Positions 5,693-14,898 of a DNA stretch of 47,190 nucleotides are shown here, piece after piece (the stretch's first letter is position 1; each line of letters opens with the position of its first letter). Made by a program: the position numbers and the translations under genes. Source of the stretch: a virus; the IMG/VR virus record IMGVR_UViG_3300025112_000024, positions 1-47,190 of that record. The stretch is one strand, 5' to 3'. Below the pieces are notes generated by a model, which made no database searches, was not told where the DNA came from, and saw only the letters and a program-made list of their open reading frames with translations.

Positions 5693-7237
5693 ATGGAAAA
5701 ACAAGAATTAATCGAAGAATTTAAGAGATGTAAAGAGGACCCAATCTACTTCATATCTAATTATATCAAGGTGGTCCATCCTATTCGGGGATTAGTACCT
5801 TTTAAGCTGTACCCCTTCCAGCACTCAATTCTAAATGCACTAGAGACTAATAGATTCAATATTCTTCGAAAATTTAGGCAGGCTGGGTGTACCACAATTG
5901 CAGCTAGTTACGCATTGTGGATGATTATTTTCCAGAAACACAAGCAAGTTGTTATTCTCTCTAAAGGAGATACAGAAGCTACTGAGGTGTTAGATAGAAT
6001 TAAACTTATGTATGATGAGCTACCGAAAGTTTTTAAACCTGGAATAGCTGAAGATAACAAGCACACGTTAAAACTGAATACTGGGTCAATAATTAAATCC
6101 AGACCTTCTGGAAAGCAGTCAGGTCGATCTCTTGCGGGATCGTTGCTGATTATTGACGAAGCTGCATTTATTGAAAATATTGACACTATCTGGGCTGCAG
6201 TTTATCCAATTATCTCCACGGGTGGTCGCGCATTTGTACTTTCTACAGTTAACGGTATTGGTAATTGGTATCATGATGTATACACCAAAGCTTTAGAAAA
6301 TAAAAATTCTTTTAATGCGATTGACATAGAATGGATCGATCACCCAGAGTATAAGAAACAAGAAGGCTTCTCTGAACTTTATAAAGAGATGGAAGAAAAG
6401 GGGTTGAACGTGGACGCTTGGGAAAAGACTACGCGAGCAAACATGCCTGTTAAACAATGGCTCCAGGAGTATGAGTGCTCGTTTTTAGGTACAGGGGATA
6501 CTTATATCGATGGAGAAATTTTAAAAGATGTAGTAGAAAATGTAAGTGAAGATTATTACTCCAAATATAATAATCGAATGAGGGTTTGGCAAGACCCAAA
6601 ACCTTACTATACTTATGTTTTAGCTTGCGATGTCGCGTTAGGTCGAGACAGAGATTATTCAGCGTTTCATATTATTAACGCCTATAATGGTCAACAGGTA
6701 GCTGAGTTTTATTCAAATAAAACTCCTATTAATACGTTTGCGGAAATTATAGGCACTGAAGCGATGCTATATAATATAGCGCACGTAATTTGTGAGCGAA
6801 ATACTATTGGAAATAACCTGATTGATTGGTTATACACGAACTTAGAATACGAAAACATATGGGCTGATGATCGGGGGTTATTTGGATTTCAGGTTACAGC
6901 ACAAAACCGAGAACAACTACTAGCAACTTTAGAAGAGTCTATACGAACTAATCAAATTAAAATTAACTCAGGAAGAACAGCAGATGAGCTTTTAACCTTT
7001 ATTATTAATGAGGGAGGAAAGCCCACGGCAGAAAGAGGAAAGCATGATGATTTGGTTATGAGTTTAGCCTTAGCTATATATTTATATAGAAATTTATTAG
7101 AAACTACACCTCTTGAGCATATCTCAAAAATTCCACACAAAGATGGATTACCTATGCCTTCCAAGCAAACGAAATATGCATATAGAGGTTCAAATGGACA
7201 AATAGAAGTAGAAGATTTACGATGGCTGATGAAATAA
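5693..7237 (+). CDS. 17: terminase large subunit (packaging ATPase and nuclease)
   Basis: 514 aa from the ATG at 5693; an in-frame ATG at 5627 would lie inside the divergent glycosyltransferase and precede the promoter. The ATPase has a Walker A-like loop KFRQAGCTT (60-68), Walker B LLIIDEAAF (151-159, D155/E156) and the coupling motif STVNG (about 184-188). The nuclease domain has D313 (ACDVALGRDRDYSA), E369 (VICERN) and D452/D453 (HDDLVMSL), matching the D/E/D triad of T4 gp17. The P-loop lacks the usual GK[TS] lysine; Lys60 at the start of the loop probably replaces it, as in other deviant terminases. It packages DNA through the portal encoded next, which it overlaps by 16 nt. No small terminase subunit was recognised. 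Confidence 0.92.
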   Translation: MEKQELIEEFKRCKEDPIYFISNYIKVVHPIRGLVPFKLYPFQHSILNALETNRFNILRKFRQAGCTTIAASYALWMIIFQKHKQVVILSKGDTEATEVLDRIKLMYDELPKVFKPGIAEDNKHTLKLNTGSIIKSRPSGKQSGRSLAGSLLIIDEAAFIENIDTIWAAVYPIISTGGRAFVLSTVNGIGNWYHDVYTKALENKNSFNAIDIEWIDHPEYKKQEGFSELYKEMEEKGLNVDAWEKTTRANMPVKQWLQEYECSFLGTGDTYIDGEILKDVVENVSEDYYSKYNNRMRVWQDPKPYYTYVLACDVALGRDRDYSAFHIINAYNGQQVAEFYSNKTPINTFAEIIGTEAMLYNIAHVICERNTIGNNLIDWLYTNLEYENIWADDRGLFGFQVTAQNREQLLATLEESIRTNQIKINSGRTADELLTFIINEGGKPTAERGKHDDLVMSLALAIYLYRNLLETTPLEHISKIPHKDGLPMPSKQTKYAYRGSNGQIEVEDLRWLMK

Positions 7238-8994
7238 AAAAAGAAGAATTATTAGAAGAAGGTTATACTGAGTTTGGTGGAACCGCAGCGCGAGGAGGCT
7301 CATTTTTCACTCCTACAGGTCCTTTAGGGAAGTTCTTTGCTAAATTCTTTGCATCAACAGCGCAGGCAAAAGCCCTTAAATTAATGGACCAAGGTGGTGC
7401 CTCTCTTGGTGGGGACACTATTACCAGTACAGATGTAATAAAAGATAATGATCCTTCTCATCCTGCTGTAGGAGGAGTAGCTAGAAATCCTGTTCTTCCT
7501 CAAATGGAGATGAACCGTAAGAGACGGTACAAAGAGTATGAGGAGATGGATGAGTATCCCGAAATTGGAGCAGCTTTTGATATTTATGCTGATGACGCTA
7601 CTCAAAGAGGTCCAAGAAATGAAAGATGGACTATTAATTCTGAAAATTCGATGGTAGTAGATGAGATAAATGCTTTATTTGATAAAATTAGATTAGACAC
7701 TTTTTTATGGGATATCGTAAGAAATACTGTGAAATATGGGGATTGTTTTACAGAGCTTATTTTAGATGTAAATGAACCACAACAGGGTATTAGGAAAATT
7801 AAAATTCTTAATCCTAGCTTTGTTTTGAGAGTAGAAAATGAGTTTGGTTACTTAAAAAACTTTCTTCAAGAAGTTCCCAATAATGAAACATTTAATTATA
7901 AATCTACTTATAATACAGAAGAGCCTATTAAGTATATTCGCTTAGACAAAAATCAAATTGCTCATTTCCGTCTTCATACTTCAGATCCTGTATTCTATCC
8001 ATACGGCAAATCGATTGCCGCTTTATGTCATAGAGTTTTTAGATCGTTAAAAATGATGGAAGATGCTATGATGATTTACCGTCTTTCTAGAGCCCCCGAA
8101 AGACGGATTTTTTATGTAGATACAGGTAATCTTCCTACAAGCAAAGCTGAGATGTTTATTGAGCGCATTAAGCAGAAATTTAAGAAAGAAAAATTTTATA
8201 ACTCAGGACAAGGTACTATAGATGCAAGATATAACCCCTTATCTATGGACGAGGATTTCTTTGTTCCTACTAGGAACGGAGCAGGGACAAAGATTGACAC
8301 GCTCCCTGGTGCTCAAAACTTAGGTGAGATTGAAGATGTGCGGTATTATCGTGATAAGCTTCTTGCGGCGTTAAAGGTTCCTAAAGATTATATTGTAGAG
8401 AAGGACTCTTCTCCTGAGCGCAAGGCTAACCTCTCTCAACTTGATGTTAAGTTTGCAAGAACAATTCAAAGAGTTCAAGTAAATATACAAGTTGGATTAG
8501 AAAATATAGCTAAACGCCATCTTCAATTAAAGGGATTTCCTGCTTTATTGATTAGAGAACTAAGGATTAGACTACCCGAGCCTTCTGATATGTCTGCAAA
8601 GAGAAAGCTCGATTTAGACGAACAAAAAACTAGAGTTATAGCAGCAGTACAGCAACTAGGACTTTTCTCTAAAGATGAGATCTACAGAGAGTACTATGAT
8701 ATGACAGACGAAGAAATTGAACGAATGAAAGACGAAATGGAACAACAAACGAAAGAAGAACAAGATCAACAATCGGCTGATGTCGGAGCGGCACAGATGG
8801 CTGGGCCAGGGTACGGAGAGGCAGGAGGACAAGAGCCTGCGGAAAATCAACCCCCAACAACTACTACGGCAGAAGAACGAACACAAGGAATAGAGTCGCT
8901 TATTGGTAAAAAAACTCTAAATGAAAAAAAAGAAGCGATCCTATATAGAATCCTTGAAAAACAGAGAAGTAATTTAGAAAAAATAAATAAATAG
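7222..8994 (+). CDS. 20: portal protein (gp20 type)
   Basis: 590 aa. The hallmark T4-type portal block is present: RRYKEYEEMDEYPEIGAA near residue 95, IYADDATQRG, then WDIVRNTVKYGDCFTEL, a wing/stem region with SRAPERRIFYVDTGNLP, and YYRDKLLAALKVPKDYI before a long helical C-terminus. The C-terminal 90 residues are Gln/Glu-rich and probably flexible. Twelve copies form the vertex ring through which the terminase pumps DNA and to which the neck is attached. It overlaps the terminase gene by 16 nt in another frame and starts MADEIKKEELL. The prohead protease, scaffold and major capsid genes that follow it in T4 are not recognisable downstream. Confidence 0.9.
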   Translation: MADEIKKEELLEEGYTEFGGTAARGGSFFTPTGPLGKFFAKFFASTAQAKALKLMDQGGASLGGDTITSTDVIKDNDPSHPAVGGVARNPVLPQMEMNRKRRYKEYEEMDEYPEIGAAFDIYADDATQRGPRNERWTINSENSMVVDEINALFDKIRLDTFLWDIVRNTVKYGDCFTELILDVNEPQQGIRKIKILNPSFVLRVENEFGYLKNFLQEVPNNETFNYKSTYNTEEPIKYIRLDKNQIAHFRLHTSDPVFYPYGKSIAALCHRVFRSLKMMEDAMMIYRLSRAPERRIFYVDTGNLPTSKAEMFIERIKQKFKKEKFYNSGQGTIDARYNPLSMDEDFFVPTRNGAGTKIDTLPGAQNLGEIEDVRYYRDKLLAALKVPKDYIVEKDSSPERKANLSQLDVKFARTIQRVQVNIQVGLENIAKRHLQLKGFPALLIRELRIRLPEPSDMSAKRKLDLDEQKTRVIAAVQQLGLFSKDEIYREYYDMTDEEIERMKDEMEQQTKEEQDQQSADVGAAQMAGPGYGEAGGQEPAENQPPTTTTAEERTQGIESLIGKKTLNEKKEAILYRILEKQRSNLEKINK

Positions 8995-9000
8995 CTTATC

Positions 9001-9031
9001 TATATAAAACAGTAGCCCATTTTTTGGGGAG
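9001..9031 (+). promoter_or_regulatory. late-promoter-like box and hairpin at ribosome site
   Basis: TATATAAAAC (9001-9010) resembles the TATAAATA late core. Downstream, CCCA (9016-9019) can pair with TGGG (9025-9028) around a five-T loop, and the SD GGGGAG (9026-9031, 6 nt before ATG 9038) is partly in that stem. The stem is only 4 bp, so its effect may be small. Confidence 0.4.
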
Positions 9032-9037
9032 ATTATT

Positions 9038-10672
9038 ATGTTTTCGAATATTTTTGAAGAAAGAGATAAAAAGATTTCAATTTTGGTTAAGTTAGGGGAC
9101 TGCTTAGGTAGATCCCTCAGAGAGAATGTAACTTTGTTTTCCTTAGATGGAGCAAACGAAGAAGTAAGCTATCTTACTGAAAGTGATAAAGTTATAACAG
9201 GGAGATATAATATCGGAAAAGATGTAGTCTTTGAAGAGATTAAAGTCCAAGACTCTTCTATTTTTGAGGATGAGACGTTATACGATCAGTATGTAAATGA
9301 AAAAATACATACATTGATTGAAAATGTTCACTATACAGAGTTTAACTCTGCGGAGACGGCATTTAGTGACCTTCTCTCTTTGTGGGAGAATCGTATTAAA
9401 TTAGATAATCTTCAAGTTAAATTACATAATAAATCTCAAAAATTATCAGAAAATACTAGCATTACTTCTGCTCCTGAATTTGCTCGCTTACTTGAAATTA
9501 CTCCTCAACTTGTAGATTTTCTGAAAGAAAACAGAGATGAGATTATTACAGTACCTGAAATTAGAAACGGGATTACCTTATCAAACACTGTCGCCGAAGC
9601 CTTCGATTTCCCAGCACTAACTCACGAAGAGTTAGAGGAAAAAAAGAGTTATATTCTTAAAGACGGAGTTAGTGAGTCAATCTATGAGATGATTTGCCGT
9701 CAAGAACTGGTTAAACGAGAATTATTAGAATCTAAGCAAGAATTTAATCTTGTATGGGCTTCTAATTCTTCAGTTAAAAAACTTGCAAGTATGATTTTTG
9801 AAAGTGATGAAAAAATTGTAGAAACTATGTGTGAAGTTTTTCAGGAAGTTCCATACATTGCAATTGCTTCTAAAAAATCTTTATTTGAAACATTTTCTAA
9901 CTGTTTAGGAGATGCGGATGGTCTAGGGGTGTCGGAAAAGGACGTTCAACAGTTTTCAGCAAAAATCTTTGAATATAAAAAAGAAGTAAAAGATAACTTT
10001 ATTCAAAGCATTAATGAGAAGTATGGAGTAAATATTCAAAATCTTCAAGAAGTTCCTAGCTTTAAAAGTTTAGTGAATACTCAAGTTGTTATTTTTGAAG
10101 CTTTATCACGGCTTACTCCTAAACGAAGTATTTTAAAACAAGTTCTCTCTGAAGTAGCCACTTCTATGAAAAATAAAGGAGGGGTTGAGAGTATCGATGT
10201 TAATGAGTACTTACAGCAACTCTTTACGGAAGCTTCTTATAGTGAGCTTTTAGAAGCTACAAAAACCTTAGGTCGTTACTCTAAAGTTGATTTTAAAAGA
10301 GTTTCCAAGGACTTAGGAGATATGAAAAAGACTATGGACTCGTTAAAAGATCAAGTAAAAAATAATGAGGAGCCAGAGTACTCGTCTGATGAGAATGTTG
10401 ATCAGAAGAAACTTGCTAAATCCGAGAAAGAAGATACAGCTTCTGAAGAGCCTAAGTCGCCTGTACAAGACAAAGCGGCTGCATCATCAGGACCTCTAGA
10501 GCAGCCTGAGGAGACTGCTGCGGAGGACGCTCCAGGCTCCAAAGAAGAGCCTTCAGCTATGACTCAGAACGATGTAATTACGGATATTGCTTCTCTGGAG
10601 AACATGGTTGCAGATATTACACAAGAATTAAGTGGAAACTCCCCTAAAAAAACTGAAGAAGAAGAAGAGTAG
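9038..10672 (+). CDS. unknown head-region protein with acidic disordered tail (544 aa)
   Basis: Largely helical, rich in Glu, Lys and Ser, with no membrane segment. N-terminal 100 residues look like a small mixed domain (KISILVKLGDCLGRSLREN); 100-425 is a long helical region; from about 430 the chain becomes acidic and repetitive (EEPEYSSDENVDQ, QPEETAAEDAPGSKEEP) ending KKTEEEEE. Position directly after the portal suggests a capsid-internal, scaffold-like or neck protein. It has none of the His/Ser catalytic signs of a prohead protease and is not a major capsid protein by any motif I can see. Its own late-type promoter and SD precede it. Confidence 0.65.
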   Translation: MFSNIFEERDKKISILVKLGDCLGRSLRENVTLFSLDGANEEVSYLTESDKVITGRYNIGKDVVFEEIKVQDSSIFEDETLYDQYVNEKIHTLIENVHYTEFNSAETAFSDLLSLWENRIKLDNLQVKLHNKSQKLSENTSITSAPEFARLLEITPQLVDFLKENRDEIITVPEIRNGITLSNTVAEAFDFPALTHEELEEKKSYILKDGVSESIYEMICRQELVKRELLESKQEFNLVWASNSSVKKLASMIFESDEKIVETMCEVFQEVPYIAIASKKSLFETFSNCLGDADGLGVSEKDVQQFSAKIFEYKKEVKDNFIQSINEKYGVNIQNLQEVPSFKSLVNTQVVIFEALSRLTPKRSILKQVLSEVATSMKNKGGVESIDVNEYLQQLFTEASYSELLEATKTLGRYSKVDFKRVSKDLGDMKKTMDSLKDQVKNNEEPEYSSDENVDQKKLAKSEKEDTASEEPKSPVQDKAAASSGPLEQPEETAAEDAPGSKEEPSAMTQNDVITDIASLENMVADITQELSGNSPKKTEEEEE

Positions 10673-10683
10673 GAACAATCTAG

Positions 10684-12210
10684 ATGGGAAATAATAAGAC
10701 AAACATTGTCTATTTTATATTAGACAGTGAGAATAATCCCACAGAATTTGCTGCAATTGACACAGGCTCTTCTGAGTTTATGGATCCAACGAATCTTGAT
10801 CCACAAACTCTCCTCTTAAGGGAAACCGTTTTTGATAACTCAGGTTCGTGGGGAACTCATTCAGTAAGTGCTGGAGTAGTTGCGTCTGTAATGAGTACTT
10901 CCTCGACGGTTTATAATAACTCGGGTGGCTGGGGTGGAGGCGCAAGTGCTGACGAGTATGGAGCAGCGCACGATACTGTTCAGGCTTATTCAGGAACATG
11001 GCAAAAGATAACAGGCGTAATTGATAATGTTGGGCCTGTATCAGCTAATATCGCTACTAATACAGGTAACATTACTACTAACGCAGCTAATATCAGCGAT
11101 AACGCTGATAACGTAGCAGTAGTTGGGGGTGTATCAGGAAATATTGCTACTAATACTACTTTAGTTGGAGGTGTAATTAATAACCTTAGCCCTGTATCAG
11201 CTAATATAGGATCTACAGCTAGTGCTGACGAATATGGAGCGGCACATGATTCCGTAGCATCGTGGTCTGGTTTCGATCCTTATGGAGGTGCTGGGTGGAT
11301 GGGAGCATGGTATAGAGTTTTCTCTACTTCGGCTGCGTGGAACTCAACAAAGAGTACGGTAGACGCTAAGGAGGCCGATTGGGACTACGCTGCGACCACA
11401 GCCGCAAGCGGCGTTACACACGGCTATGGGGCTCTTTCTGGCTCAATGCAACTTAATGGAGGAGGAAGCTTCTCTGCTATTGCTATAAGTTCTACAGGAG
11501 ATAGTACTTTGAATTATTCTGTTCCTTCTTTTGATCACGGAGCAGAAAAGATTGCGTGGAGGTTACCTGCGCTCATCAGAGACGGTGCAAATATCACTAT
11601 TCCTGGTGGGGATAATAATTTATCGTTTAATTTAACGAGTGGCGGAAAGAGTAATCTTATAGCTAGTGGGATAGAGGCTAAGTCTATTGAGACAGGTACT
11701 TTTACCTCCAATGCTACATCAGTGGCTCTAGGTGTTGGGAATATTACGGTTAGTGCGTATGCCTTAGAAGTAGGGGAACCTACTGCGTGTCCTATTCCTA
11801 ATCCCTTTGGATATATTCAATTAGATTCAGATGATGTTGCCTCATCCGACGAAAAGAATTTAGCCTATTCCAATACTCCAACTTCCATTATTTCTAACAC
11901 AGATGATATTACTTGGGATGATACTAACAAATACTTTGTTTGCGCAGCAGCGGGAACCTATGAAGTTGTTGGGGTTGTTATTTTAGAGGGGGGATCCTCT
12001 CTAGTTGACCTTTCAGTTAAGAGAAATGGATCTGATGTTTTGGTAGGGTCCCCTAGAGTTCATGGCACTGTCGATCCATTGGAACATACAATTAGAGCGG
12101 TTTTCACTATGACTGCGGACTCGAACACTAATATTACATATGAAGCTACAGGAGCGGCAACAGTAAACGCTATCACAGGTTCGACAATGACGGTTAAAAG
12201 ATTAAAATAA
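10684..12210 (+). CDS. fibre-like virion protein with jelly-roll-type C-terminus (508 aa)
   Basis: Low-complexity, Ser/Thr/Asn/Gly-rich, with two copies of ASADEYGAAHD[TS]V (about residues 89 and 180) framing an Asn/Ala-rich repeat (NIATNTGNITTNAANISDNA) typical of trimeric fibre stalks. Short Trp-containing repeats (SGSWG, SGGWG, SGTWQ) recur in the N-terminal part. Residues about 370-508 (YFVCAAAGTYEVVGVVIL ... TMTVKRL) look like the TNF/C1q-like beta sandwich often found at phage fibre tips. Located between head genes and a membrane-anchored small protein; it could be a head fibre, whisker or tail fibre. The next gene's ATG overlaps its stop (TAATG). Confidence 0.65.
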   Translation: MGNNKTNIVYFILDSENNPTEFAAIDTGSSEFMDPTNLDPQTLLLRETVFDNSGSWGTHSVSAGVVASVMSTSSTVYNNSGGWGGGASADEYGAAHDTVQAYSGTWQKITGVIDNVGPVSANIATNTGNITTNAANISDNADNVAVVGGVSGNIATNTTLVGGVINNLSPVSANIGSTASADEYGAAHDSVASWSGFDPYGGAGWMGAWYRVFSTSAAWNSTKSTVDAKEADWDYAATTAASGVTHGYGALSGSMQLNGGGSFSAIAISSTGDSTLNYSVPSFDHGAEKIAWRLPALIRDGANITIPGGDNNLSFNLTSGGKSNLIASGIEAKSIETGTFTSNATSVALGVGNITVSAYALEVGEPTACPIPNPFGYIQLDSDDVASSDEKNLAYSNTPTSIISNTDDITWDDTNKYFVCAAAGTYEVVGVVILEGGSSLVDLSVKRNGSDVLVGSPRVHGTVDPLEHTIRAVFTMTADSNTNITYEATGAATVNAITGSTMTVKRLK

Positions 12211-12449
12211 TGGCTACACAAGATAAAAAAAACGTACTCTCGAAAGAAACATTAATGCCGATGGGTATGGTGATTGCCCTTTGTGGAGGTGTAGTTTGGA
12301 TAAGTAGCCAGCTTACTAATATTAATTATAAGCTAGATATGTTAGAGAATAGTCTGGACGAACAGTGGACTCAACGAGATATGGAGAATTGGGGACTAAA
12401 ACTTAAATTAGAGAACCCAGATATTATAGTCCCAGGAGTAATAGAATAA
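12210..12449 (+). CDS. single-helix membrane protein (79 aa)
   Basis: A membrane segment at about 16-34 (MPMGMVIALCGGVVWISS) is followed by a short coiled region (INYKLDMLENSLDEQWT) and a Trp-containing amphipathic segment ending NPDIIVPG. This N-in, one-helix, coil layout with a closing NP...IVP motif recurs in small phage membrane proteins of unknown role; spanin or holin partner functions are possible but unproved. It is the last plus gene before a bidirectional terminator and is coupled to the fibre gene by a one-base overlap. Confidence 0.65.
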   Translation: MATQDKKNVLSKETLMPMGMVIALCGGVVWISSQLTNINYKLDMLENSLDEQWTQRDMENWGLKLKLENPDIIVPGVIE

Positions 12450-12506
12450 TAATAATGAAAAAGTGGATGTGGCCTAGAACCGCGCACTGCTGAAAAGGTG
12501 CCTAAG

Positions 12507-12523
12507 TATGCTAGTTTAGCATA
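12507..12523. terminator. bidirectional hairpin between convergent genes
   Basis: TATGCTA (12507-12513) and TAGCATA (12517-12523) form a perfect 7-bp stem with loop GTT, followed on the plus side by TGATTTTGTTT. It lies between converging genes, and the minus gene's stop (12511-12513) is inside the stem. The T-tract is interrupted, so termination strength is uncertain. Confidence 0.55.
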
Positions 12524-12738
12524 TGATTTTGTTTGGCTGAGTTAATAACTCTCCATAGGTACCCTTCTCTTAATGAATTTAGTTGAGTTATAAGTACTCC
12601 TAATTTTTTTACTAATTCTTCATTAACTTTTCCTTGTTTTTCTAAGATATCTAATTCTTCTTTACAAGTTTGAAATATCTTTCGCTCTTCTTCTACAATA
12701 GAAAATTCTAATTTTTTAATATCATTAATATGTTTCAT
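12511..12738 (-). CDS. small coiled-coil protein (75 aa)
   Basis: Almost entirely helical and charged (KKLEFSIVEEERKIFQTCKE), with heptad-like hydrophobic spacing and no membrane segment. It starts inside the stop of the UvsW-like helicase gene (overlap 12735-12738) and is made from the same message. T4 also has a small gene (uvsW.1) after uvsW, but I see no sequence match that would prove relationship. Function unknown; a helicase partner is a reasonable guess from coupling. Confidence 0.65.
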   Translation of the reverse strand: MKHINDIKKLEFSIVEEERKIFQTCKEELDILEKQGKVNEELVKKLGVLITQLNSLREGYLWRVINSAKQNHMLN

Positions 12739-14105
12739 AATACCTCTACGGTGTGTCCCTCTCTCTCGTAATGCCGTCTTCTTGCTATAGAATGCTCTCT
12801 AAGATATTTCTCTTTATCTAAAAAATCATATACATATACTTTGTCTTTAGAAGCATGACGCCGCAACGCTCTTCCTAATGCTTGTAAAGTAGCTATTTCT
12901 GATTTCATTCCCCTAGCATTTATGAAGTGGGTGATTTCTTCAATGTTAATCCCTGTTTGGAGTATTTTAGTACCAATGAGGATGCTAGATTCTCTACATC
13001 CTCTGAATCTAGATATAGCTTCATACCTTTCTTCAATCGAATCAGCCCCCTCCAGGAACTGGCATTCGCCTCCAAATAAGTCTTCCAGGGCTCTTCCATG
13101 ATCAAGTGATTTGGTAAGTATAAGTATACGAGCTTCTGGGTGTTTTGTTTTGATGTCATTTACGATATTCCTAATAATCTCATTTCTCTCTGTATTATAG
13201 ACGATATATTCATTGTATATATCCAGGTACCCTAAGTCCTCGTCTAAGCCGCTTGCGGTGTATGAGCGATTAATTAATTGAATTATGGGCTTACTAAGCT
13301 TCCCTTCATCGACTAACGAAGCAGTATCAACGACCTGCCATACAGGCCCCAAAGCTCCCTCTAGATTTTTTCGTGGGATATCTTCGGAAGGAGGGGTAGC
13401 TGTAAAGCCCATTCTATACTGCGCTTTAGAAAACGATTGTATTGCGGGAAGTGTAGTTTTACCGTTGGCGAATTCATGGCATTCATCAATTAAAAGGACT
13501 TCGGTATCTTCTAAATGGGTTTCAAGTATTTTTTCTATACTTTGAACAGTACACAGCATAATATCTCCGTACTCATAACCTTCCCCATAACAAATACCCA
13601 AATTCTTTATACCACAAGAGTTCTTTAGAAACGAATGAGTTTGGGTAAGTAGTTGTTTCGCATTAAATAGGATCACCATCTTTTTTCCACGCAATGCCTT
13701 GATTATTCCCGCCATAATTAAGGTTTTACCAGACCCCGTGGGAGACTTAACAATTCCTCGTTTCTCTTTTAGGGCGATGTCTATTAGCTGTTTTTGATAT
13801 GAATAATACTCGAATCCTTTGATTTTAGGGGTGCTGGGAGTACTTTTATTAAAAATCTCTTCTTCTATAATTTCAGGAATGCAATCAATTTTTTTAAGAT
13901 CTTCAAGTAATTTTGAAAGTAGCCCTGTTCTAAACGCTCCATTTCTGGAAAGAAAGTGGATCTTTCCGTCCCACTGCCTGCGTTTATACGCAGGAGAATA
14001 CGACGCACCTGGCACTCTATGGGAGTACAGGTCATAAAGAGCTTTAAATAGGTCGGGGTTATCGGTCTCTAGTCTAGACTTTAAATTTTTTACATATATT
14101 TTCAT
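12735..14105 (-). CDS. uvsW: UvsW-like superfamily 2 DNA/RNA helicase
   Basis: 456 aa, close to T4 UvsW (about 500 aa). Motif I SPTGSGKT at 121-128, motif II DECH at 207-210, motif III FTATP at about 234-238, and motif VI QALGRALRRH near residue 410. The N-terminal 90 residues (RRQWDGKIHFLSRNGAFRTG) match the small UvsW N-terminal domain that binds nucleic acid. UvsW unwinds R-loops and recombination intermediates and switches origin-type to recombination-dependent replication. It is a minus-strand island within late genes. No SD of normal spacing; TATAAT (14113-14118) lies 7 nt before the ATG. Confidence 0.88.
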   Translation of the reverse strand: MKIYVKNLKSRLETDNPDLFKALYDLYSHRVPGASYSPAYKRRQWDGKIHFLSRNGAFRTGLLSKLLEDLKKIDCIPEIIEEEIFNKSTPSTPKIKGFEYYSYQKQLIDIALKEKRGIVKSPTGSGKTLIMAGIIKALRGKKMVILFNAKQLLTQTHSFLKNSCGIKNLGICYGEGYEYGDIMLCTVQSIEKILETHLEDTEVLLIDECHEFANGKTTLPAIQSFSKAQYRMGFTATPPSEDIPRKNLEGALGPVWQVVDTASLVDEGKLSKPIIQLINRSYTASGLDEDLGYLDIYNEYIVYNTERNEIIRNIVNDIKTKHPEARILILTKSLDHGRALEDLFGGECQFLEGADSIEERYEAISRFRGCRESSILIGTKILQTGINIEEITHFINARGMKSEIATLQALGRALRRHASKDKVYVYDFLDKEKYLREHSIARRRHYEREGHTVEVL

Positions 14106-14112
14106 CCTTACT

Positions 14113-14120
14113 ATTATAGT
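14113..14120. promoter_or_regulatory. overlapping divergent -10 boxes
   Basis: Within a near-palindrome TACTATTATAGTA, the minus strand reads TATAAT (14113-14118), 7 nt from the helicase ATG; the plus strand reads TATAGT (14115-14120), 34 nt before the ATG of the gp26-type gene, which has its own SD GGAG. No convincing -35 on either side. Confidence 0.45.
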
Positions 14121-14154
14121 AATAGGAACATTTCTATTTATTGGAGAAACTTAT

Positions 14155-14898
14155 ATGAAACCTATTGCGCCTGACCATGCTGCGAAGCAAGATATTATTG
14201 AAGAGTTATTAAAAAACTTGCCCCCTGAAACAGCGGTAGAGATCGAGCTACCTTCTGAAAACAGAGTATACACCTTACCTGACCCAGACGGAATTATCAC
14301 ATTACGTCCGATGACGTTTGAAGATGAGAAAGCGTTAGTAAGTGCTTCTCCTAATCAAGATCCAATTAATTTAATTATTGAAAGATGTACCACAAATATA
14401 AATATTGGGGATCTTCTTCCTATGGATAAATTATATATCATAATGAAATTAAGAGAAATTTCTTATGGAGATGATTATAATACACTTTTAATTTGTCCTT
14501 CCTGTAAATCGGAAAATCCCACAACTATTACATTATCAGATTTAAATGTTAATCCTGTGCCAGACGATTTTACTGACCCTATAGAAGTTATACTTCCTAC
14601 TCTTCAAAAAAATGTAAAAGTTCGTATTCCTAGGCTTCGAGACGAAAAATACATGAAAACTACTTCAGACGCATTATCCAATATTTGGAGATTTGTAGTT
14701 CAGATTGAAGATTATACAGATAAGCAGATCATTGTTGAAGTTTTGAAAAAACTCCCCATTAAGGATATGAGGACTATTTTAAATGCTATGAAAACCGATT
14801 ATGGAGTTGAAACAAAAATTCGATTTGACTGTAATTCCTGCAATACTCAATCAGTTATGGAGTTGCCTATCGACGCAAATTTTTTCGACGCGAATTAG
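14155..14898 (+). CDS. 26: gp26-type baseplate/tail assembly protein with zinc-ribbon cysteines
   Basis: 247 aa. It has the layout of the T4 gp26-like baseplate family: an early ITLRPMTFEDEKAL block, then paired cysteines CPSC (114-117) and CNSC (226-229) that would form a zinc ribbon closing on the C-terminal ELPIDANFF. T4 gp26 is about 208 aa and belongs to the baseplate hub; in many other tailed phages, proteins at this position are tail assembly chaperones with a frameshifted long form. The last codons here contain the slippery heptamer A_AAT_TTT (14877-14883), and a -1 frame continues for 60 codons (separate entry). SD GGAG lies 8 nt before the ATG. The helicase gene is divergent upstream. 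Confidence 0.75.
   Translation: MKPIAPDHAAKQDIIEELLKNLPPETAVEIELPSENRVYTLPDPDGIITLRPMTFEDEKALVSASPNQDPINLIIERCTTNINIGDLLPMDKLYIIMKLREISYGDDYNTLLICPSCKSENPTTITLSDLNVNPVPDDFTDPIEVILPTLQKNVKVRIPRLRDEKYMKTTSDALSNIWRFVVQIEDYTDKQIIVEVLKKLPIKDMRTILNAMKTDYGVETKIRFDCNSCNTQSVMELPIDANFFDAN
14877..14883 (+). other. candidate -1 ribosomal frameshift site A_AAT_TTT
   Basis: The heptamer fits X_XXY_YYZ (A AAT TTT) exactly in the reading frame of the gp26-type gene (codons GCA AAT TTT TTC), five codons before its TAG. Slippage by -1 re-pairs the tRNAs on AAA and TTT. Downstream there is a perfect stem TGTAGA/TCTACA (14912-14917 and 14924-14929), extendable by one G-T pair, but its 28-nt distance from the site is longer than the usual 5-9 nt, so its role is doubtful. 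Confidence 0.6.

Noticed and set aside
12455-12493. Twelve-codon frame after the small membrane protein gene
   Set aside because: Too short, no SD, and directly precedes the terminator hairpin; nothing supports expression.
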